Source: Bimastos eiseni | Taxonomy: Eukaryota; Annelida; Clitellata; Crassiclitellata; Lumbricidae | Direction of reading: 5' to 3' | Assembly (NCBI GenBank): GCA_959347315.1 | Contig: OY365807.1 | Coordinates: forward strand, 32,306,204 to 32,370,203 | Length of the DNA: 64,000 nucleotides | Shown here: positions 59,801-64,000 of the stretch, one piece after another | Numbering within the stretch: the first letter of the stretch is position 1 | Layout: the number at the start of each line of letters is the position of its first letter | The notes under the pieces: generated by a model | Seen by the model: the letters and a program-made list of their open reading frames with translations, nothing else | The model's database searches: none | What the model was told of the DNA's origin: nothing | Position numbers and translations under genes: made by a program

Positions 59801-61948
59801 TCCACTTGAAATGGGTTTTTTAAGAATATCATGGGTAATAGCATATAAATAAAGCTAAAACTTAGGAATAAAACACAAACTTAAACATAATGAATACAAT
59901 ACAATGCACACATCCACTGCCGACCTGAAAATGCTGCTTTGGCTGTTGAGGAGACATGGATGTCATCATATTGCTCATGTATAAATTCAGCAAAGACTAA
60001 ATTGTGGCTTGTCACTTGCCAAGCTTAACTTGGATGACTTGTCTATAAAAATCCCTACCTACAGTTTTTCAGCTACAAATCATGACCTGTCGATACTGAT
60101 GGATCAGGAGCTTATCCCTTCTACTCATCTGCAACGTCTTAGTTGTGATTGTTATTACCAACCACATCTGCTCTGTACTGTTGTACATAAGCCAATGGCT
60201 AGTGCTACGACTACTGCTGTCCATGACTTCATCACAGCATGGCCTGATTACTGTTTAACCCCTATTCCGGTCTGCAGGCTAACTGGTTGTCTTGTCTTGA
60301 TTGTGCACTGCAATCTGCAGCGTGCCTTATCAGCCATTTATCGTCAAAATACCAAAATATGATCACTAGATTATGTGGTTGGAGGTTCTGCATTGGCCTC
60401 CTATCTGTCAAGCACTGAGTATAGGTTGTCTCTTTGGTCTGGTGATGCAAATTTGGCCTTGTACCAGCCTACCTTATAGACTGCTGTAAGCCAGTATCAG
60501 GGGCCCAGGGTAGTTGCTCCCATTGCTCTGCTGAGTAGTCATGTTTTTCCATACAGTAGCAATGCAAAACCATGTATTCTCTGTGGTAGACTCTAGGGTT
60601 GGGAATGGTCTCCCTCGAGAGCTATGCCTGTTCCCTAGATCATGAACAAATGTGTTTTATGGCCATTACAAAACTTGCCTTGTTGTCAGGGCTGGCATAT
60701 ATTACCTTGTATTATCGGATATGGAAAAGCATCCGTCAATGCCTGATATAGTCCTGGAATTAACTATTAAAAATTAATGGATAAAAGAATAGAGACCAAA
60801 AATGCAAAACCAATACACTTAAACTTCTTTATGTAGTCGGTATTATCTGTGTGAGCCATATCAAACATTGCATTATATCGAGGATGAGTACTAACAAGGC
60901 CTCTTTATAGAAGCTGGACTAAACGTGCGATCCATGCTTTCAACAATGCAATACCAGAAACCAAGTTTGTCAGTAAGTATATATATTCTTTATTGAACCA
61001 GCTGCATATCCACACTTAAGTCATAAAGGTTTCTTTTTTAAAAATCTCAAATTCAGATGCAAAATATAGAATATTGAATTATTTCATAAAATTACACACT
61101 TCAACTTTATGGCAACTATTCTTTTTCTTTATACTGTGATGCTTGTCATTTGTGACTGACTTACTTACTGGAAGGATTTTCACTGCAGAGCCTGCAGCAC
61201 TCTTTTCTAATTGAGTCTGGGTGACTAAACAGATTGTAGATATGCAATTGGTTAAATAAAGAATATACCCACTTACTTGTATTGTTTATAATAATTATTA
61301 TTGTGATCTGCCACAGGTGACCCATGTTAAGTATTATCTGATTTTAAATCAAAATGATACAATTTGTATGGTTATCTAGTCCATTTCAGTTCAAGCAACC
61401 ACATTATTCATACAGAGCACAATTACAATTCCATGTGCAAGTACAAACTACAAACATCGTTACTTATACGCCTACTCGAGCTAAAATTCAAAGCCAACTG
61501 GGACTACGACCTTCTTCTGGTTATATTAACATTTGTTTATCCGTCATATACGAACACGTGATACAAATCAATCACAGAGTGGAAGGGTCCATTCTTAACT
61601 GAAGGTGAGATAGCGATCACAATAAATTCATGAAATAATATTTGTGCAATGAGAAACTCTCAAAGAAAACTTCAACATGATTAAACGACAAAACTAATTT
61701 TAAAAGTACGACAGAGCAAATAAGAAGATATTAAAAATCACACTCACTTCTGACATATAAGTACTACCCCCAGCGGACGAACTGGCATCGTCATCCTAAA
61801 AACGACAAAGCACAAGCGCGTTAGGGCAGTCAAACTTCACTGGCAAAATCAAATATTAGAAACGAAAAATTAAGTAATAAATTGTGCTTACGTCGCTTTC
61901 GATGTCTACTTCCTGATCTTCATCGCTGATGTCGCCTCTGTCGGCCAT
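53659..61948 (-). CDS. MAX: MAX, bHLH-leucine zipper transcription factor
   Basis: Six coding exons on the minus strand: 61892-61948, 61748-61795, 56734-56841, 54974-55096, 54635-54758, 53659-53825. They give 627 nt, one frame, 208 residues. The N-terminus is acidic ([19 protein letters not shown]). The basic region and helix 1 read '[20 protein letters not shown]' then '[10 protein letters not shown]'. Helix 2 and zipper read '[17 protein letters not shown]' and '[15 protein letters not shown]'. The end [10 protein letters not shown] resembles the basic tail of vertebrate MAX. DNA-contacting His/Asn, Glu and Arg of the basic region are present. MAX dimerises with MYC, MXD, MNT and MGA and binds CACGTG. 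Odd: a 41-residue insert in the HLH loop (54974-55096) and a GC donor after 54635. The zipper after the last splice is shorter than usual. Confidence 0.93.
54635..54758 (-). CDS. MAX: MAX exon 5: helix 2 and zipper
   Basis: '[17 protein letters not shown]' begins helix 2 and '[15 protein letters not shown]' the zipper. The exon ends CAAG followed by GCAAGT, a GC donor in phase 1. The alternative GT two codons later would put the last exon in a frame with an early stop. Confidence 0.9.
54974..55096 (-). CDS. MAX: MAX exon 4: extra 41-residue loop exon
   Basis: A 123-nt exon with good sites (TTGTTCACAG| and ATG|GTAGGT), phase 0 on both sides and fully open. It reads '[20 protein letters not shown]' then '[20 protein letters not shown]' then M. 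It sits between the conserved '...KQEK' and 'ASRAQIL...' exons. Skipping it restores a normal MAX loop in frame, so it is probably a cassette exon. KKRKK may add a nuclear signal or DNA/RNA contact. Confidence 0.7.
56177..56703. repeat. TAGGGATGAA-family repeat, best copy
   Basis: 527 bp from TAGGGATGAACTGAATGTCA to 'ccaagtttcagttcatccct' plus A, an inverted-ended unit. Flanks ctgttttc and cagatttt match at only 5 of 8, so the duplication is uncertain. It abuts the donor side of MAX exon 3. Confidence 0.6.
56734..56841 (-). CDS. MAX: MAX exon 3: basic region and helix 1
   Basis: 36 codons, phase 0 to phase 0, from '[15 protein letters not shown]' to 'LPTTKQEK'. Ends AAG|GTAAGA at the same place as the vertebrate exon (after the loop Glu-Lys). 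A repeat of the TAGGGATGAA family ends only 30 bp beyond the donor. Confidence 0.92.
57739..57900 (+). mobile_element. LINE C-terminal fragment
   Basis: The open plus frame reads '[11 protein letters not shown]', '[18 protein letters not shown]' and '[18 protein letters not shown]'. The '[10 protein letters not shown]' motif is the standard end of CR1/L2-like polyproteins (S(L/V)WN(S/N)LP). Located in the large MAX intron. Confidence 0.6.
58002..59145 (-). mobile_element. Tc1/mariner-like element, decayed
   Basis: Ends CAGGGTGGGCCATTAAAAAG and the inverse of CAGGGTTGGCCAAAAAATGT, with TA on both sides (58000-58001, 59146-59147). Inverted subterminal words ('ttttggccgaaa', 'ttgcactca', 'aaagt.atat.act') extend for about 150 bp. 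The minus frame at 58258-58515 contains '[17 protein letters not shown]', like the helix-turn-helix of a mariner-type transposase, but no catalytic part is readable. 1144 bp. Confidence 0.75.
59975..60690 (+). mobile_element. CR1/L2-like LINE, 3' part
   Basis: The plus frame 60009-60362 reads '[20 protein letters not shown]'-type sequence, '[20 protein letters not shown]', '[13 protein letters not shown]' and '[11 protein letters not shown]'. Further broken codons include 'VLHWPPI' and 'NGLPRELC'. Order and motifs match the reverse transcriptase C-terminal third. Confidence 0.75.
60973..61278. repeat. MITE with AAGTAAGTATATTCTTTATT ends, copy 1
   Basis: The left end (agtaagtatatatattcttt, then attgaacca..tgcatatc) and right end (gatatgcaattggttaaata, then aagaatata..acttactt) are inverse copies of about 38 bp with few mismatches. 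About 305 bp, non-coding, in the first large MAX intron. Confidence 0.7.
61748..61795 (-). CDS. MAX: MAX exon 2: small phase-0 exon
   Basis: A 48-nt exon ([16 protein letters not shown]) flanked by TTTTTAG and GTGAGT, phase 0 on both sides. Vertebrate MAX has an optional 27-nt exon at the same place, so this one may also be optional. Confidence 0.8.
61892..61948 (-). CDS. MAX: MAX exon 1: acidic N-terminus
   Basis: Nineteen codons from the ATG at 61948 to GAC|GTAAGC, phase 0. The acidic stretch ([10 protein letters not shown]) resembles the N-terminal casein-kinase-2 region of other MAX proteins. Confidence 0.88.
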
Positions 61949-62007
61949 TTTAGATCAGTAATCCTCCACTTCTCAGGTCGTTTTCGTTGCAGTTAGACAG
62001 GCCTGCG

Positions 62008-62015
62008 TGACGTCA
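62008..62015. promoter_or_regulatory. Palindromic CRE (TGACGTCA)
   Basis: Perfect cAMP-response element about 60 bp upstream of the MAX start codon. CREB/ATF factors bind this palindrome, usually close to the transcription start. Part of a short GC- and CpG-richer patch. Confidence 0.55.
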
Positions 62016-62054
62016 CACGGCCTAATCACCAAATCATATCACTGCCTCGTGCGC

Positions 62055-62060
62055 CACGTG
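62055..62060. promoter_or_regulatory. E-box CACGTG in extended form GCCACGTGAC
   Basis: Canonical MYC/MAX/USF/TFE site about 107 bp upstream of the MAX start codon and about 1.1 kb from the RPL18 start. The flanking bases fit the preferred MAX/USF extended site. It could mediate feedback on MAX itself. Confidence 0.5.
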
Positions 62061-62071
62061 ACAGCTGAAAT

Positions 62072-62200
62072 AAGTAAGTAAGTAGATAGATTTATGTTGA
62101 ACCATCTGCAAACTCGCTGCTGGAGCGGCGAAATCACCAATGACATGTACATAGAAATTACCTCCATTGTCTTGGTTCAAAAAAGAATATACTTACTTAC
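62072..62200. repeat. Same MITE family, copy 2, in the MAX/RPL18 promoter space
   Basis: The left end 'aagtaagtaagtagatagat' then 'ttatgttgaacca', and the right end 'ttggttcaaaaaagaatata' then 'cttacttac', are inverse. 129 bp. It begins 11 bp from the E-box upstream of MAX. Confidence 0.6.
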
Positions 62201-63154
62201 ATAATCGTCAAGTCCATTAATTGCTCCCTCAACCCCAGTCCAATACGTCAATCACCTCTTAAAGGTGTCCTATCAAGATTCTACTCCTGTGCTACCACAT
62301 GACCACCATCACCAGCGATTGCCACCATGCTGTCTCCTCGGCTTGACTCCCTAGATTTCGACCCGGCACCGAAAGGAAACGAGTGGATTGCTATTGCGGA
62401 CTTGATTTGGTATAGGGCCGGTGAATAAACTGGACTACCTGACGTGGCTTTTGTGGGCGCTGAGAAATTTTAGAGGATTTATATTACATTACATCAACAG
62501 ATTGACCGATCAATTGATAAAACTTTATATAGTGCCCCGTCAAGATATTATCTAGGCCTACTCACTGGTGCTTCCGATCCGACTACGCAGGTTTCAATGA
62601 GAAGCATAATACTGATGATGAGTTTCGCGAATAGGGGGAAGCTCTTGCACAGTCCATTCAAGGTAGTTGTATCCACAACCGGGCTATTATGCACATTCGC
62701 AACTTTCCTCGCGTGTGCCCAATATTTGATTACAAAACCGCGCGTAAAATAGCCCCATAAATTGATGTGCCCGACTAATGATTCCGCAAATTCTCTCTCT
62801 CCCTCAATTGCTGTCTCAACTCAAGTCAAAACGCATCCACTTTGGCCTTCTGCCTGCCTGACACTCTGGATCTTGACACTAGAATTGCAACAGGACACTG
62901 CTCTATGACTCGACGTAGCGCTCGTGAATAAGCTGATGACCTGCACTCGGTTCTCGAGCGGCGATTTAGAAGATTTAAGTCCACGATCATGATTATATAT
63001 TCAATTCTATACATTCCCTGAAAAATACATGAATATTATCACTTTTGCATGTTTTAATGACTGGCTCACTGACTTGTGTGGAACAATCTATTTGGTATCT
63101 TCCATTCACGCTTTCCGTGATTTGACTCCACAACCTACCCATAGTTCTGTGGTA

Positions 63155-63169
63155 CTTCCGCCTTTCTTG
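63155..63169 (+). promoter_or_regulatory. RPL18: Candidate 5'-TOP start of RPL18 mRNA
   Basis: The pyrimidine-rich run CTTCCGCCTTTCTTG lies 14-28 bases before the ATG, where ribosomal protein mRNAs start with a C followed by pyrimidines. C63155 or C63161 are likely start sites. This would place the transcript under TOR/LARP1-type translational control, as for other animal ribosomal protein mRNAs. Confidence 0.5.
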
Positions 63170-63182
63170 ATTCGCTTACAAA

Positions 63183-63948
63183 ATGGTGAGGATCAATGTT
63201 TTGGCGACTTATAAAATCCACCAACATCTTAGATAATAGCTTTTTACTAGTTGCAAGACAAGATATTCTGACATGATTGAGAAATACAGATTTTGTTTTG
63301 ATTGCAGGGTATCGACATCCGCCATAACAAGGACCGAAAAGTCCATCGCAAGGAGCCGAAGTCTCAGAATGTGTATCTGAGACTTCTTGTCAAGGTACGA
63401 CCGTTATTATAATAACCAATCGCAATAAAATATACTCGGATTTGCAGTTAACCTTCTACTGTTGTATTTTTCCAATAAAATTTCCGAATTATATATGATT
63501 TATGTTTAATACAAAATCACCTAGCTGCAACACATGTGCGCATGGCGTGCAACTGTTATTAATGTTTTTATCAGAGAATGTATGAAAATGAATATATATA
63601 TGTATATATATATATGAATTGATATGAATTGTGCTGTTTTGAGACAGTTCAACGGTTCTCAATATTACATTGCTGTTTTCGGGGTATAGGGCTTTTTGGC
63701 CTTTTCAGCGTTTTTGGGGATTCGGGTTTCGACGATTCGGATCGATCCCAGTTGCATACCCATTTATGTTTGTGAGGAAGGCACTAGAACCTCATTTAGT
63801 GAAGATATATTTTGAAACTGAATGGGTTTGATGCTTGTAGCTCTACCGGTTCCTGGGAAGAAGAACAGACTCAAAGTTCAACAAAGTTGTTCTTAAGCGA
63901 CTGTTTATGAGCAAGACAAACCGTCCTCCTCTTTCTCTGTCACGTTTG
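63183..63948 (+). CDS. RPL18: Ribosomal protein L18 (eL18), first three exons, truncated by window
   Basis: Exons 63183-63185 (only the ATG, donor GTGAGG), 63308-63394 and 63841-63948, all phase 0, give 66 residues: '[20 protein letters not shown]', '[10 protein letters not shown]', '[20 protein letters not shown]', '[16 protein letters not shown]'. This is nearly identical to animal eL18 over this part, about one third of the usual 188 residues. eL18 is a structural protein of the cytosolic 60S subunit. The rest lies beyond 64000, after the donor GTAATA at 63949. Single-codon first exons and short 5' leaders are common in ribosomal protein genes. Confidence 0.95.
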
Positions 63949-64000
63949 GTAATAATTTTAAACATTGGTATATCAGCATATATGCAATAGGAACTGCTTT

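Larger units (their letters stand above)
61949..63182. other. Divergent intergenic space, MAX and RPL18
   Basis: Contains the CRE, the E-box, the MITE at 62072-62200 and a LINE/SINE tail at about 62495-62600 ('gatcaattgataaaacttta' 'tatagtgcccc'). No coding sequence was recognised; the short frames at 62826-63014 (-) and 63029-63214 (+) are not supported. CpG sites are denser near both ends than in the middle. Confidence 0.5.

Noticed and set aside
53659..61948. Assignment as MLX, MNT or MXD
   Set aside because: The [16 protein letters not shown] and ASRAQIL...ATDYIQ blocks, exon junctions and small size are those of MAX; other family members differ in the basic region and lack the KK..KK tail.
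63395..63840. snoRNA in the RPL18 intron
   Set aside because: Ribosomal protein introns often host snoRNAs, but I saw no convincing paired C/D or H/ACA boxes.

Overview
The window is animal (metazoan) nuclear DNA, AT-rich, with GT-AG introns, long intergenic spaces and many dead or non-autonomous transposons. No bacterial or viral genes were seen. Three genes are recognised with good support: a single-pass membrane receptor of the DCC/neogenin/protogenin family with 4 Ig and 5 fibronectin III (FN3) domains, the bHLH-zipper factor MAX, and the start of ribosomal protein L18. A fourth, short reading frame looks like a small mitochondrial membrane protein. The repeat load (CR1/L2-like LINEs, Merlin, hAT and mariner relics) and the unusual MAX and receptor sequences suggest an invertebrate. 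A marine, possibly deuterostome, animal would fit, but the species cannot be fixed from the sequence alone.

Layout. 1-2030: intergenic, with the end of a transposon-like repeat. 2031-3301: a decayed Merlin-type DNA transposon with a second Merlin element inserted inside it (perfect 8-bp target duplication). 3408-3740 (-): candidate small mitochondrial protein. 3741-7828: intergenic, with a 200-N assembly gap at 4505-4704, a dispersed repeat pair and a GA microsatellite. 7829-44070 (+): the protogenin/IGDCC4-like receptor gene in 21 coding exons. They join in frame to about 1231 residues and every domain boundary has a phase-1 intron. Intron 1 is 12.6 kb. The introns hold hAT elements, LINE fragments, satellites and a foldback element. 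44071-53658: intergenic, with a third hAT copy and a CR1-like LINE fragment. 53659-61948 (-): MAX in 6 coding exons; its large introns carry a mariner relic and LINE tails. 61949-63182: the space shared by the MAX and RPL18 promoters, with a palindromic CRE, a canonical E-box and a small inverted-repeat element. 63183-64000 (+): first three coding exons of RPL18, cut by the window end.

The genes do not form a pathway. The receptor would act at the cell surface in adhesion or guidance, MAX in the nucleus as obligate partner of MYC-family factors, and RPL18 in the ribosome. MAX and RPL18 are divergently arranged with start codons about 1.2 kb apart, and MYC/MAX controls ribosome production in animals, so the E-box between them is suggestive.

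Most interesting points: (1) a phase-neutral 123-nt exon places 41 extra residues with a basic cluster in the loop of MAX's helix-loop-helix, exactly at the conserved exon junction; (2) a CACGTG E-box lies about 107 bp upstream of the MAX start codon; (3) two GC-AG introns, one in each large gene, are each required by the reading frame; (4) a hAT-like family is present in three copies, two with perfect 8-bp duplications; (5) one Merlin element is nested in another.
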